Program-made: the position numbers and the translations under genes
Part shown: positions 1 through 8,361 of the stretch, in pieces
How positions within the stretch are numbered: the first letter of the stretch is position 1
Layout of the letters: each line of letters starts with the position of its first letter
Notes under the pieces: generated by a model
Seen by the model: only the letters and a program-made list of their open reading frames with translations
Told to the model about the DNA's origin: nothing
Database searches by the model: none
Origin: an uncultured Collinsella sp.
Lineage (GTDB): Bacteria; Actinomycetota; Coriobacteriia; Coriobacteriales; Coriobacteriaceae
Direction: 5' to 3'
DNA length: 64,000 bases
Assembly (NCBI GenBank): GCA_900759565.1
Contig: CAAEVV010000043.1
Span: 1 to 64,000, forward strand

Positions 1-198
1 GAGCGGGCTGACCTGACCGGGAAGATCGTGTATCCGTTTGCCACCAATGGCGGCTGGCTGGGACACGCGCTGAAGGACTTTGAGGAAGCCTGCAAGGGCG
101 CAATCGTGAAACCGGGCCTCGATGTGCAGTTCGATGAATCCATGCTCCGTACTTCTGAGAAAGATATTCAGGCATGGATTGATACAATCTGCAGATAA
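1..198 (+). CDS. Flavodoxin-like protein, C-terminal part (5' end outside window)
   Basis: The open frame enters from the left edge and ends at TAA 196-198, giving 65 residues. It reads ..GKIVYPFATNGGWLGHALKDF.., which resembles the last strand and helix of flavodoxin-fold proteins of the Flavodoxin_4 type, where a TxGG loop lies by the FMN site. It ends with an amphipathic helix (SEKDIQAWIDTI) typical of the family's C-terminus. Such proteins carry electrons through bound FMN in the cytoplasm. The N-terminal FMN phosphate loop is not in the window, so cofactor binding cannot be checked. A hairpin at 267-297 may end the transcript. Confidence 0.7.
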   Translation, partial: ERADLTGKIVYPFATNGGWLGHALKDFEEACKGAIVKPGLDVQFDESMLRTSEKDIQAWIDTICR

Positions 199-240
199 TC
201 GATCTACAGCTTTCGGCATCCGCCACAGAGCTGGCAAGGA

Positions 241-257
241 TTTGGGACGATCCCAAA
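241..257. repeat. Perfect 7-bp inverted repeat TTTGGGA-CGA-TCCCAAA
   Basis: A perfect dyad with a 3-nt centre lies just downstream of the flavodoxin stop. It could be an operator or the base of a short RNA hairpin. It has no neighbouring start codon that explains it. Confidence 0.4.
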
Positions 258-266
258 AATGCAAAC

Positions 267-297
267 AGAGCGTTCCGACTTTCCGACGGAACGCTCT
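267..297 (+). terminator. Hairpin after the flavodoxin gene, possible terminator
   Basis: AGAGCGTTCCG (267-277) pairs perfectly with CGGAACGCTCT (287-297) around a 9-nt loop. The stem is strong, but no clean T-run follows (TCGCTCCC), so intrinsic termination is only a possibility. Confidence 0.4.
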
Positions 298-329
298 TCG
301 CTCCCTTCGTGCCCTTTTTCCTCGCCTTC

Positions 330-523
330 ACCGGGCGACCCGGGAGCTGGGGCTGGCAGACGCCTCTCTGCTCTTCGTCCACAACGTCCAGGGAAATCTC
401 GCGGTCAACCGCCTGCTCGGTTGGAGGCGAGGGCCCGAGTTCGCCTACGCCCAGGAGCTGCTCAGCGCCTATTCCGAAGGGGGCATGCGGGCGGTATCGG
501 CTCGTCACGATTCCCGTAGTTGA
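330..523 (+). pseudogene. Possible gene remnant in the 199-815 stretch
   Basis: Between the flavodoxin and the LPxTG gene lie about 600 bases with no convincing intact gene. In one frame, about 350-523 uses codons with strongly GC-rich third positions and encodes ..LLFVHNVQGNLAVNRLLGWR.. before a stop. This looks like the end of a formerly coding sequence. No start codon with a ribosome binding site precedes it. I do not recognise the family, and decay is inferred from codon use only. Confidence 0.25.
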
Positions 524-765
524 TCTTGACTGTGGACTCCTTACAAGTCTTGCTCGAGATCGAGCGGAGACTGGGCCCTGCCGAATCGGAGCTATGGCGA
601 CCAAAAATGTTGCCAGAAGACGCCGTCGACACTGTTTGCGATGGGGTAGAGCTCGATGGCGGTTCGGCACAGTCTGTTTCGACGGTTTCGCGGGGCGTTG
701 ATGGCGTGAAGGCGGCCGTTGGAAAGAAACTCATTTCCGTGGGGAAGAAACTTCTCGGTGAGTAA
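520..765 (+). CDS. Small hypothetical protein (81 aa), doubtful
   Basis: The frame starts with TTG and would give an 81-residue protein rich in Val, Gly and Ser, with a lysine-containing tail (VGKKLISVGKKLLGE) that could form an amphipathic helix. No Shine-Dalgarno sequence precedes the TTG, and the frame begins inside the end of the possible remnant upstream. No family is recognised. It may be a real small gene or chance. Confidence 0.22.
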   Translation: MILTVDSLQVLLEIERRLGPAESELWRPKMLPEDAVDTVCDGVELDGGSAQSVSTVSRGVDGVKAAVGKKLISVGKKLLGE

Positions 766-815
766 AGCTCATCGGAGCGGGGATAGAGCTTTGTCTGCGG
801 GGTACGAAATGCTGG

Positions 816-1736
816 CTAGTGGTTGCGACGCCTTGTTGCGGAAATGCCAACTGCTGCAACTGCGCCACCGGCAACACTTAGGGCGACAGCCATCGCACCG
901 TTGTCGCCCGTCGCGGGTAGGGTGGTCCCGGCTGGTTTAACCGCCGCTACTGCCTTAGTGGAAACGGGATTTGCCGCGGGCTTTTCTGCCTTGGGCTGTG
1001 GTGTGGGCTCGGGCTTGGTTTCCGGTTCGGGTTTGACCTCTGGGCTCGGTTCAACACTTGGATCGGGTTTGGAACCGCTCGTATCGGTTGCAATCAAGTG
1101 CACGTCGCTGTCGAAGACGTAGCGGATGTAGTAATCGTGCCGCGTCTCGTGCATAATCCCCTGCTCGCTGTCGAAGTCGCGGTCAACGTGTGTGCCAAGG
1201 CGGGTTGAGCTGGTGAGGTTCAGTCTGTAAGGGATTTGGTCGTCGGCGTAGCCGCCTGTAAAGACAGCGGTTGCTCTAACGTGATTGTCGATCATGGTCA
1301 GGGCAATAGAGACGCTGGCCTCTTTGGGGTTCTCGGTTTTTATAAGGCCTTCGGTATCGGTGTCGATCTTGAAGAGAAGGACGGTGTCGTTAAGCCCGTA
1401 GATGAAGTCCTCGGGTTTGTCGGGGAAATCGTATACAAACGCCTCATTCTGGACCAACATGAAGGCAGGAGGGAGCTCCAGGTCATAGTTATGGTCGACA
1501 ACGGTGGTAGCTGTGAGGCTGCCTTCTGCGTTGGCTTCGTCGCAGGTAATGGGTGCTGCGACATCGGTTTCGGGCATTTCTGTCGCCAGTGCTGCGCAGG
1601 GTAGCAAAAGCAGTCCTGCCACAAGAATGCTTACTCCGAAGGCGGCGATTCTGGCGTCTGCATGACGCTTGACGCCGCGGATAGACAGGCCAGTCCGTTT
1701 GTTATGGGTCTGCGGTGCAACATGCTGTCCATACAT
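816..1736 (-). CDS. LPxTG cell-wall-anchored surface protein
   Basis: A 306-residue exported protein. The N-terminus is long and basic, followed by a hydrophobic signal segment (about residues 33-51, ending ALATEMP). A globular region of about 160 residues follows, with no recognised domain. Next comes a Pro/Glu/Lys-rich spacer (repeats such as KPEPETKPEP near residues 230-250). The C-terminal sorting signal is LPATG at 273-277, then a hydrophobic stretch and an RRR tail. Sortase would cleave at LPAT|G and attach the protein to peptidoglycan. The ATG is preceded by AAGGAG at 6-nt spacing. It stands alone, so its ligand is unknown. Confidence 0.85.
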   Translation of the reverse strand: MYGQHVAPQTHNKRTGLSIRGVKRHADARIAAFGVSILVAGLLLLPCAALATEMPETDVAAPITCDEANAEGSLTATTVVDHNYDLELPPAFMLVQNEAFVYDFPDKPEDFIYGLNDTVLLFKIDTDTEGLIKTENPKEASVSIALTMIDNHVRATAVFTGGYADDQIPYRLNLTSSTRLGTHVDRDFDSEQGIMHETRHDYYIRYVFDSDVHLIATDTSGSKPDPSVEPSPEVKPEPETKPEPTPQPKAEKPAANPVSTKAVAAVKPAGTTLPATGDNGAMAVALSVAGGAVAAVGISATRRRNH

Positions 1737-1891
1737 AAGACGCTCCTTGTTCGTAGGCCGGTTTCCGCGGATCTATATTGCGCCTGGCCGATGCGGCTAG
1801 GCTCTTTCACGCGAACGCTTATGCGAGCAGGGAGAAAGCTCAAGCTAATTTTCTCACAGTCGATACTTTGCGAGCAACGATTTGCTGTTCA

Positions 1892-1908
1892 ATTCTCGGA
1901 GAGAGAAT
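1892..1908. promoter_or_regulatory. Small inverted repeat in the divergent region 1737-2057
   Basis: The 321-base gap between the LPxTG gene (-) and the reductase (+) must hold the promoters of both. The only clear symmetry is ATTCTC-GGAGA-GAGAAT at 1892-1908, a possible operator. No complete -35/-10 pair could be assigned. Confidence 0.25.
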
Positions 1909-2057
1909 CAAGGTGGCCGAGGAGTTATCAGGCAATGAGATTGTGTCTAGAGAACACGAACGAGAGATGCGATCTACAGACGACTGAATAGCTCCATCCG
2001 TTTTGGTTACAACGAAATGTATGCCGCGCGCCTGCGGCATGAAGAAGGGAGATTCTT

Positions 2058-2588
2058 ATGAATATCGTTGTATTGAGCGGTAGCCCGCGCAAGGGCGCCA
2101 ATACCGACACCATGGTCGAGGCGTTTGCTGAGACCGCGCGTGAGGGTGGCCATACGGTCGAGGTCATCCGCGTTGCCAGTAAGAAAATCGCTGGTTGTCT
2201 GGGGTGTCAGTACTGCTTCGCCCACGAGGGCACTTGCGTGCAGAAGGATGACATGGCCAACGTGATCGAGTCGCTGAAAGACGCCGACATGGTTGTCTTC
2301 GCTTCGCCTATCTACTGGTTTGATATCACTGCGCAGGAGAAGGCCACCATCGATCGCCTATACGCCTTCGGTGCTACGGGCTTCCCGTTCACCAAGACGG
2401 CCCTTTTACTCGATAGCCACAGCGAGGGCGTCTATGATGCGGCGATCGCTATGTACAAGTCGACCTGTGCGTACTGCAAGTGGGAGGACCAGGGCATTGT
2501 CGCCATCAGCGGTATGACCGAGCGCGACAGCATGGCATCGTCGCCCAAGTTGAAAGAGGTGCGAGAGCTCGCTCGCAAGCTCGCCTAA
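2058..2588 (+). CDS. Flavodoxin-family NADPH-dependent FMN reductase / iron-sulfur flavoprotein-like
   Basis: 176 residues with the FMN-binding start MNIVVLSGSPRKGANTDTM (GSPRKGxNT phosphate loop) and the ASPIYWF loop near residue 84. A cysteine pair in GCLGCQYC (about residues 46-53) with a further Cys in GTCVQKDD resembles the compact motif of iron-sulfur flavoproteins and related quinone or nitro-reductases. The protein probably moves electrons from NAD(P)H through FMN in the cytoplasm. GGGAG lies before the ATG. The gene converges on the ATPase at 2696, with a long palindrome between them. Confidence 0.85.
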   Translation: MNIVVLSGSPRKGANTDTMVEAFAETAREGGHTVEVIRVASKKIAGCLGCQYCFAHEGTCVQKDDMANVIESLKDADMVVFASPIYWFDITAQEKATIDRLYAFGATGFPFTKTALLLDSHSEGVYDAAIAMYKSTCAYCKWEDQGIVAISGMTERDSMASSPKLKEVRELARKLA

Positions 2589-2678
2589 GGACAAGAAGAA
2601 CGCATGGCAATCAGCGTTGGCGGAAAGCCTACTTCCCTTACCAAGAGGATTACTGATTGCCATGCGTTGATGTCCTTA
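2586..2678. repeat. Long palindromic structure between convergent genes
   Basis: AACGCATGGCAATCAG (2599-2614) pairs perfectly with CTGATTGCCATGCGTT (2653-2668). Outer arms TAAGGAC (2586-2592) and GTCCTTA (2672-2678) extend the symmetry, and the left outer arm includes the stop codon of the upstream gene. The 38-nt centre is not paired. It could fold as a bidirectional 3'-end structure, but there is no T-run. A mobile palindromic element is the alternative. Confidence 0.6.
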
Positions 2679-2695
2679 TGGACAATCTCCGCGTG

Positions 2696-3790
2696 CTAGG
2701 AGACTTTCTCGCTCAGGAACTCCCTGAATGCGGGGATGTCAAAGCCAACGAGACCACGCCCACGTTCCCCGATGACGCCGTCCTCGAGAAGGCGGCGTTT
2801 GTATTGGCTTGCGTAGTTGCTGGCGACGCCCATGCGTTTGGCTATCTCCGAGACCCTGCTGGGGCCAGAATCGGGCAGCATCGCGAGTAAAAACTCAATG
2901 TCTTTATCGGAAAGCTCTCGATAGGTCGTTTCGAGAATGCGATCACGCAGCTCCATGCGTGCGAGTAGGGAACCCTGCTGGACATCGGATGCACTGATTT
3001 GGGGCGAGTTCTCCGAAACATCCCAAGTGCGATATCCGACGAGCTGCATCATGTAGGGGAATCCGTCGACGGCCTTCACAGCATTCTCGAGCGCTTCTGG
3101 TGTGATTGAACGTCCTCCGGCCTCAACGGTTTTGCGAAACGCGTTTGCAATTTCAACGTCAGTGATTCGTCCTAACTGATGATATTGGGAACGCCTGAGG
3201 AACGAGACGGAATCGTTACGCAGCAACGCCGATACTTTGTAGGGCAGTCCTGCCATGAGTAGGGCAACTTTTTTACCTTCGCGTACAAAGTGCTGGTAAA
3301 CAGAGGCAAATTGAAGCATTTCTTCGAGATCGACGGTGACTTCATCGATGGTAATGAGAAGTCCGATGTCATGTTTTTCGAGTTGCTTAAAGATGCCATT
3401 CATGCGTGTGCGCCAGTTGCCCTGGACCTCTTGAGCATATGTCCAATCGATGCCCACTGGACCAATTTGAACGCCGTTTATGCGCGCATGAGGCTGTGAG
3501 AGGTAGCTATCTGCGGCTTCTTTGGTTCGCTCGATAATATCTTCGAGCATGCCTGGCATGGCGGAGACATTTGCTGCGATCCAGCCGTGTTCAAGCGCCG
3601 TTTCTGAAAGGAGCGAGAGAAGCGCCGTCTTGCCCGTTCCCCTTGCGCCAGTAAAAATGGTTGACAGGTTGGGATCTCCCGGGCCGTTGATAAAGCCACG
3701 GTTGATGTCACGCAGGATATGCTCGCGACCCGCTAGAAAGGGAGGGACGCTTCCGAACGTCGGGGTAAAGGGGTTCTTGCTGTACTCCAT
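2696..3790 (-). CDS. AAA+ ATPase with C-terminal winged helix (paralog 1)
   Basis: 364 residues. The N-terminal signature is NPFTPTFGSVPPFLAGRE. Walker A is GARGTGKT at residues 48-55, Walker B is LLITIDE ending D149-E150, and a sensor-1-like segment ALLMAGLP lies near 176-183. An ATPase lid follows, then a winged helix from about residue 310 (VSEIAKRMGV..YKRRLLEDGVIGERG). The plan resembles ORC/Cdc6- and MNS-type ATPases; the cellular role is unknown. The ATG at 3790 is chosen because AAAGGAG precedes it; an upstream in-frame start would lie in the repeat array. Close paralogs are at 56268 and 59933. Tandem repeats at 3802-3855 suggest autoregulation. Confidence 0.85.
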   Translation of the reverse strand: MEYSKNPFTPTFGSVPPFLAGREHILRDINRGFINGPGDPNLSTIFTGARGTGKTALLSLLSETALEHGWIAANVSAMPGMLEDIIERTKEAADSYLSQPHARINGVQIGPVGIDWTYAQEVQGNWRTRMNGIFKQLEKHDIGLLITIDEVTVDLEEMLQFASVYQHFVREGKKVALLMAGLPYKVSALLRNDSVSFLRRSQYHQLGRITDVEIANAFRKTVEAGGRSITPEALENAVKAVDGFPYMMQLVGYRTWDVSENSPQISASDVQQGSLLARMELRDRILETTYRELSDKDIEFLLAMLPDSGPSRVSEIAKRMGVASNYASQYKRRLLEDGVIGERGRGLVGFDIPAFREFLSEKVS

Positions 3791-3801
3791 GGTAGCTCCT
3801 T

Positions 3802-3855
3802 TGCAAGTTTTGCTAATTTTTGCAAGTTTTGCTAACTTTTGCAAGTTTTGCTAAC
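3802..3855. repeat. 19-bp tandem repeat array upstream of ATPase paralog 1
   Basis: Almost three copies of TGCAAGTTTTGCTAAYTTT occur head to tail: 3802-3820, 3821-3839 and a partial copy at 3840-3855. Each splits into two similar half-units beginning TGC(A/T)A, giving a spacing of 9-10 bp, about one helical turn. Each also holds the palindrome GCAA-GTT-TTGC. The array ends just before the ribosome binding site of the ATPase, where an autoregulatory operator would be expected. Confidence 0.85.
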
Positions 3856-3891
3856 GACTGACCAAAGGGCATCGAAGCAGTGGCGCTGACA

Positions 3892-3940
3892 TTTTTTACG
3901 CAGAAAAATAAGCAGAAATCAATTTATCTGCGTTAAAAAA
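3892..3940. promoter_or_regulatory. AT-rich dyad between parC and ATPase paralog 1
   Basis: TTTTTTACGCAGA (3892-3904) is matched by TCTGCGTTAAAAAA (3927-3940), with a third GCAGA in the 22-nt centre. It lies upstream of the ATPase on the minus strand and beyond the parC terminator, so it may hold the ATPase promoter and an operator. Confidence 0.45.
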
Positions 3941-3950
3941 TAGTTGAGAA

Positions 3951-4000
3951 GAAAAACGACGAGTCCCGGGCGCAATGCCGTTGCGTTCCGGGCCTCGTCG
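3951..4000 (-). terminator. Intrinsic terminator of the parE-parC operon
   Basis: On the minus strand CGACGAG (4000-3994) pairs with CTCGTCG (3963-3957). A CCCGG/CCGGG and GCAACGG-type inner stem follow, and then TTTTTCTTC. It is a typical rho-independent terminator 37 bases after the parC stop. Confidence 0.8.
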
Positions 4001-4036
4001 CTTTGCGAAGTATCTAACGATCTCGTTGCCGTCGTC

Positions 4037-6277
4037 CTAGTCAAACAGGCTCGGCATGTCGTTTTCCTTCATTAGGGCACCGGCGGAGGGAAGGCTCTGC
4101 GCGGTGAACTTCTCGGCCGAGACGCCGGCGCCAAGAATCTCCTCGGTCGTGCCGACGGTGGTGACCGAGCGGCCCTTCTTGGCGGTAAAGGCCTGGACAC
4201 CCTGCGTGTTGGTGGTCGTCTTGGTCTTGAGCAGCGACGTGTTGAAGTTCATCAGGCGATAGTCGCTCGAGACCAGCGCGATGTCACGATCTGTGTTGAG
4301 CACCTGGGCATACAGCAGCTTGCTGCCACCGTAGATGGCGTTCTTGAGGCGTTTGCGGTTGGTCTTGGTGACGTATCCAGAAAGCGCGACGCGCACCGCG
4401 CGGCCGTTCTCAAAGACAAACAGCACGTCGGCCTTGTAGTCCTCGGGGTCGATGACCCAGATGACACTCTCGTCGGGTTTCATCTCAAGATCGGTCGGCA
4501 GGTACGAGCCCAGCTGGGCCGACTTGGTGTCCTCAAACGCCGCAACCTTGCACTTGTACACCTGGCTCTTGTTGGTAAAGACCAGCAGCTCGTGCGTGTT
4601 GGAGGACGGGAACTCGATGAAGGGCTTGTCGCCGTCCTTGTACTTGAGCGTGGTCGCCTTCTTGAGCACGCGGTCGGTCATCTTCTTAAGGTAGCCATCG
4701 CGCGAGAGCATGATGGTAACCGGATATTCCTCGACCTCGGGCTCCAGGCTTACCTCGATAACCTCATGGGGCTCGATCCTGCCCGTGCGGCGCGGCATCA
4801 CGTACTTCTTGTTGACTGCGGCCAGCTCATCGCTGATGACCTTCTTGATGTTGTCTTCGCTCGAGAGAATCTCCTCAAGCTCGGCAATCTCACCCTCAAG
4901 CTTGGCAATGTCTTTGGTGCGGTTGAGGATGTACTCCTCGTTGATGTTGCGGAGCTTAAGTTCGGCAACAAACTCGGCCTGGGTCTCGTCGATGTCGAAA
5001 CCCTTCATAAGGTTGGGCACGACCTCGGCCTCGAGCTTGGTGCCGCGGATGATGGCGATGGCCTTGTCGATATCGAGCAAAATCGCCTCGAGGCCGTGCA
5101 GCAGGTGCAGGCGCTCGGACTTTTTACCCAGGTCAAAGTTAATGCGGCGACGCGTGGACTCAATACGCCACTTGACCCACTCGTGCAGAATCTGGCGCAC
5201 GCCCATAACACGGGGATAGCCGTCGACGAGCACGTTGAAGTTGCACGAGAACGAATCCTGCAGCGTAGTCGAGCGATAGAGCTTGGCCATGAGCTTGTCG
5301 GGATCGACGCCACGCTTAAGGTCGATGGCGATGCGCAGGCCCGAGAGGTCGGTTTCGTCGCGGATATCGGCGATCTCCTTGACCTTGCCCTCTTTGGAGA
5401 GCTTGACGATGCGCTCGATAATGACATCGGTCTTGGTGGTGTAGGGGATCTCGTAGACCTCGATAATGCGCTCTTCGGGAATCCAGCGCCAACGGGAGCG
5501 GATCTGGAAGCTGCCAAGGCCGGTCTCGATAATCTTTTCCATCTCCTCGCGGCGGTAGATAATTTCGCCGCCGGTCGAGAAGTCGGGCATGGGCATATAT
5601 TCGAGCAGGTCGCAGTCGGGATCCTTGAGGTAGTGCATCGTGGCAGTGCAGACCTCGTTGAGGTTGAAACCGCAGATGTCGGACGCCATGGCGACGCCGA
5701 TGCCCTTGTTGGCCGAGACGAGGATATTGGGGAACGTGGTGGGCAGCAGGCGCGGCTCCTTCATGGCACCGTCGTAGCTGTCGACGAAGTCGACCGGGTC
5801 CTTGTCGATGTCCTTGAAGATCTCGGCACTGATGGGGGAGAGCTTGGCCTCGGTATAACGCGATGCGGCGTAGCTCAGGTCGCCCGAATAGTACTTGCCA
5901 AAGTTGCCCTTCGACTCCACGAAGGGCGCAAGCAGCGCTTCGTTGCCGGTGGCCAGGCGCACCATCGTCTCGTAGATTGCGGCATCGCCGTGCGGGTTGA
6001 GCTTCATGGTTTGGCCCACGATGTTGGCGCTCTTCTGGCGCTCGCCCTTGAGCAGGCCCATCTTGTACATGGTGTAGAGCAGCTTACGGTGCGAGGGCTT
6101 AAAGCCGTCAATCTCGGGGAACGCACGCGAGACGTTGACGCTCATGGCATAGGGCATGTAGTTGACCTCGAGCGTCTGCGTGATCGGCTGGTCGGTGACC
6201 TCGGAGTGCAGGCCGATAACGTTCTCGGCGTTGACCTGCTTTTTCTTTGGCTGGTTCTTCGTCTTCTTCTTTGCCAC
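4037..6277 (-). CDS. parC: DNA topoisomerase IV subunit A
   Basis: 746 residues. This is the breakage-reunion subunit of a type IIA topoisomerase. The winged-helix/tower core carries active-site Tyr141 in AASRYTEAKL. The C-terminal part (from about residue 500) has beta-pinwheel blades such as VTIMLSRDGYLKK but no GyrA box (QRRGGxG), which favours a ParC role (decatenation) over gyrase. At the quinolone-binding loop the sequence is PHGDAAIYE, so Ala99 and Glu103 stand where GyrA has Ser83 and Asp87. The start is GTG at 6277 with AGAGGAAAT before it. It lies 45 bases after parE in the same operon. Confidence 0.92.
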   Translation of the reverse strand: MAKKKTKNQPKKKQVNAENVIGLHSEVTDQPITQTLEVNYMPYAMSVNVSRAFPEIDGFKPSHRKLLYTMYKMGLLKGERQKSANIVGQTMKLNPHGDAAIYETMVRLATGNEALLAPFVESKGNFGKYYSGDLSYAASRYTEAKLSPISAEIFKDIDKDPVDFVDSYDGAMKEPRLLPTTFPNILVSANKGIGVAMASDICGFNLNEVCTATMHYLKDPDCDLLEYMPMPDFSTGGEIIYRREEMEKIIETGLGSFQIRSRWRWIPEERIIEVYEIPYTTKTDVIIERIVKLSKEGKVKEIADIRDETDLSGLRIAIDLKRGVDPDKLMAKLYRSTTLQDSFSCNFNVLVDGYPRVMGVRQILHEWVKWRIESTRRRINFDLGKKSERLHLLHGLEAILLDIDKAIAIIRGTKLEAEVVPNLMKGFDIDETQAEFVAELKLRNINEEYILNRTKDIAKLEGEIAELEEILSSEDNIKKVISDELAAVNKKYVMPRRTGRIEPHEVIEVSLEPEVEEYPVTIMLSRDGYLKKMTDRVLKKATTLKYKDGDKPFIEFPSSNTHELLVFTNKSQVYKCKVAAFEDTKSAQLGSYLPTDLEMKPDESVIWVIDPEDYKADVLFVFENGRAVRVALSGYVTKTNRKRLKNAIYGGSKLLYAQVLNTDRDIALVSSDYRLMNFNTSLLKTKTTTNTQGVQAFTAKKGRSVTTVGTTEEILGAGVSAEKFTAQSLPSAGALMKENDMPSLFD

Positions 6278-6322
6278 GATTTCCTCTTGAACTTCTTATG
6301 GGCCGTCGTTATCGATTTGCTG

Positions 6323-8320
6323 CTACTGCAGGTCCAGCTGGTCCAGGTATTCCTTGCCATGCTCGGAGATATGGCGCTTGCGGCCTGCCTCGTCGTTGCC
6401 CAGCAACAGGTTGAACATGGTTTCCATCTTGGTGACGTCCTCGGGCTCCACCTTGATCAGGCGACGCGTCTCGGGGTTCATGGTGGTGAGCCACATCATG
6501 TCCGGGTCGTTCTCACCAAGACCCTTGGAGCGGTTGATGGAGCACTTTTGGTCGCCAATCTCCTTGAGGATGCCGTTCTTCTCGAGCTCGGTGTAGGCAA
6601 AGTAGGTCTTCTCTTTGCAGTTGATCTCGTAGAGCGGCGACTCGGCGATATACACGTAACCTTCGTCGATAAGTGTGGGCACCAGGCGGTAAAGCATGGT
6701 GAGCACGAGCGTGCGGATGTGGTAACCGTCGACGTCGGCGTCCGTACAGATGATGACCTTGTTCCAGTTGAGGTTGTCCAGGTCAAAGGCACCAAGGTTT
6801 TTGATGCGCTTGTCCTTGATCTCCACGCCGCAGCCCAGCACGCGCATGAGGTCCATGATGATGTCGGACTTAAAGATGCGTGGATAGTCCTCCTTCAGGC
6901 AGTTGAGGATTTTGCCGCGGACGGGCATAACGCCCTGGAACTCGGCATCGCGCGAGGTACGAATGGCGCCTGCTGCCGAGTCGCCCTCTACGATGTAGAT
7001 CTCGCGGCGGCTCTTGTCCTTGGAGCGGCAGTCGATGAACTTCTGCACGCGGTTGGCCATGTCGGTCTTCTGCTGCAGGTTGGTCTTGATGCTCTGACGC
7101 GTCTTCTCGGCGTTCTCGCGCGAGCGCTTGTTGATGAGCACCTGCTCCATGATCTTGTTGGCGGCGTCTTTGTTCTCGATCAGGTAAGTCGAGAGGCGCT
7201 CCTTAAAGAAGGCCGTCATAGCCTGCTGGATAAAGCGGTTATTGATGGCCTTTTTGGTCTGGTTCTCGTAGGACGTCTGGGTGGAGAAGCAGTTGGTCAC
7301 CAGTACCAGGCAGTCCTGGACGTCCTGCCACTTAATGCCGCTCTCGTTTTTGTTGTATTTGCCCTGTTGCTTGATGTAGGCATCGATGGCGCTGGTCAGG
7401 GCGCTGCGGGCCGCCTTCTCGGGTGAGCCGCCGTTCTCGAGCCACGATGAGTTGTGGTAGTACTCCTGCATCATGAAGGTGCGCGAGAAGCACATGCACG
7501 CGGTGATCTTTACGTTGTAGTCGGGCAGGTCCTCGCGGTCGCGACCGCGACGGTCGGCCTCGATAAAGAAGGGCTCGGTGAGGTAGTCGGTACCGACCTT
7601 CTCGAGCACATAGTCCTCGATGCCCTTGGGATAGCAGAAGTCCTCTTCGGAGAACTCGCCATCGTCGCCCTCGATGCGCAGGCGGAAGGTCACGTTGGCG
7701 TTGACCACGGCCTGGCGGCGCATGGTCTCGCGATACCACTCGTGGGGAATGCTGATCGAGGTAAAGACCTCAAGATCGGGACGCCACTTGATGGTGGTGC
7801 CGGTACGGTCCTCATTGCTGGGCTCAATCTCGAGTGCCTTCTTTTTGGCGCCGACGACCTTGCCCTTCTTAAAGTGTAAGGAGTATTTGTTACCGTCACG
7901 CCAGACGGTGACGTCCATGTACTCGGAGGCGTACTGGGTCGCGCACGAACCCAGGCCGTTGGTACCGAGCGAGAAGTCGTAGTCGCCGCCCTGGTTGTTG
8001 TTGTACTTGCCGCCGGCGTAGAGCTCGCAAAAGACGAGCTCCCAGTTAAAGCGCTTCTCGGAAGGGTTCCAGTCGAGCGGGCAGCCGCGGCCGTTGTCCT
8101 CTACCTGAATGGAGCCATCGCGAAAGGCGGTAAGGGTGATGAGCTTGCCGTAGCCCTGGCGCGCCTCGTCAACGGCGTTGGACAGGATCTCGAAGGCGGC
8201 ATGCGCGCAGCCGTCGAGCCCGTCCGAGCCAAAGATGACGGCGGGGCGCAGGCGTACGCGCTCCTCGTCCTTGAGCTGGCGGATACTGTCATTACCATAG
8301 TTTGCGGTGTTTTTTGCCAT
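6323..8320 (-). CDS. parE: DNA topoisomerase IV subunit B
   Basis: 665 residues. The GHKL ATPase domain shows EILSNAVDEARQG and VEDNGRG in the first 80 residues, and the transducer domain follows. The TOPRIM domain has EGDSAAG (445-451) and TDADVDGYH with D527 and D529 for Mg2+. The C-terminal part binds ParC. With ParC it would pass one duplex through another using ATP and unlink daughter chromosomes. The sequence is unusually diverged (for example KGLGENDPDMMW) but keeps all catalytic motifs. The ATG has only a weak GAGAG ahead of it. Confidence 0.92.
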   Translation of the reverse strand: MAKNTANYGNDSIRQLKDEERVRLRPAVIFGSDGLDGCAHAAFEILSNAVDEARQGYGKLITLTAFRDGSIQVEDNGRGCPLDWNPSEKRFNWELVFCELYAGGKYNNNQGGDYDFSLGTNGLGSCATQYASEYMDVTVWRDGNKYSLHFKKGKVVGAKKKALEIEPSNEDRTGTTIKWRPDLEVFTSISIPHEWYRETMRRQAVVNANVTFRLRIEGDDGEFSEEDFCYPKGIEDYVLEKVGTDYLTEPFFIEADRRGRDREDLPDYNVKITACMCFSRTFMMQEYYHNSSWLENGGSPEKAARSALTSAIDAYIKQQGKYNKNESGIKWQDVQDCLVLVTNCFSTQTSYENQTKKAINNRFIQQAMTAFFKERLSTYLIENKDAANKIMEQVLINKRSRENAEKTRQSIKTNLQQKTDMANRVQKFIDCRSKDKSRREIYIVEGDSAAGAIRTSRDAEFQGVMPVRGKILNCLKEDYPRIFKSDIIMDLMRVLGCGVEIKDKRIKNLGAFDLDNLNWNKVIICTDADVDGYHIRTLVLTMLYRLVPTLIDEGYVYIAESPLYEINCKEKTYFAYTELEKNGILKEIGDQKCSINRSKGLGENDPDMMWLTTMNPETRRLIKVEPEDVTKMETMFNLLLGNDEAGRKRHISEHGKEYLDQLDLQ

Positions 8321-8361
8321 ACTCGCTCTCTCGGTGCTCCCTTGCTGCGTTTAAGTCATAT

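Noticed and set aside
3802..3855. Tandem repeats considered as a CRISPR array
   Set aside because: Units follow one another without unique spacers and no cas gene is near; they look like operators.
4592..7426. A 944-codon open frame opposite parC and parE
   Set aside because: It lies exactly antisense to two strongly conserved genes, has no ribosome binding site and gives a low-complexity Val/Leu/Asp/His product. Such frames are a by-product of high GC at third positions.
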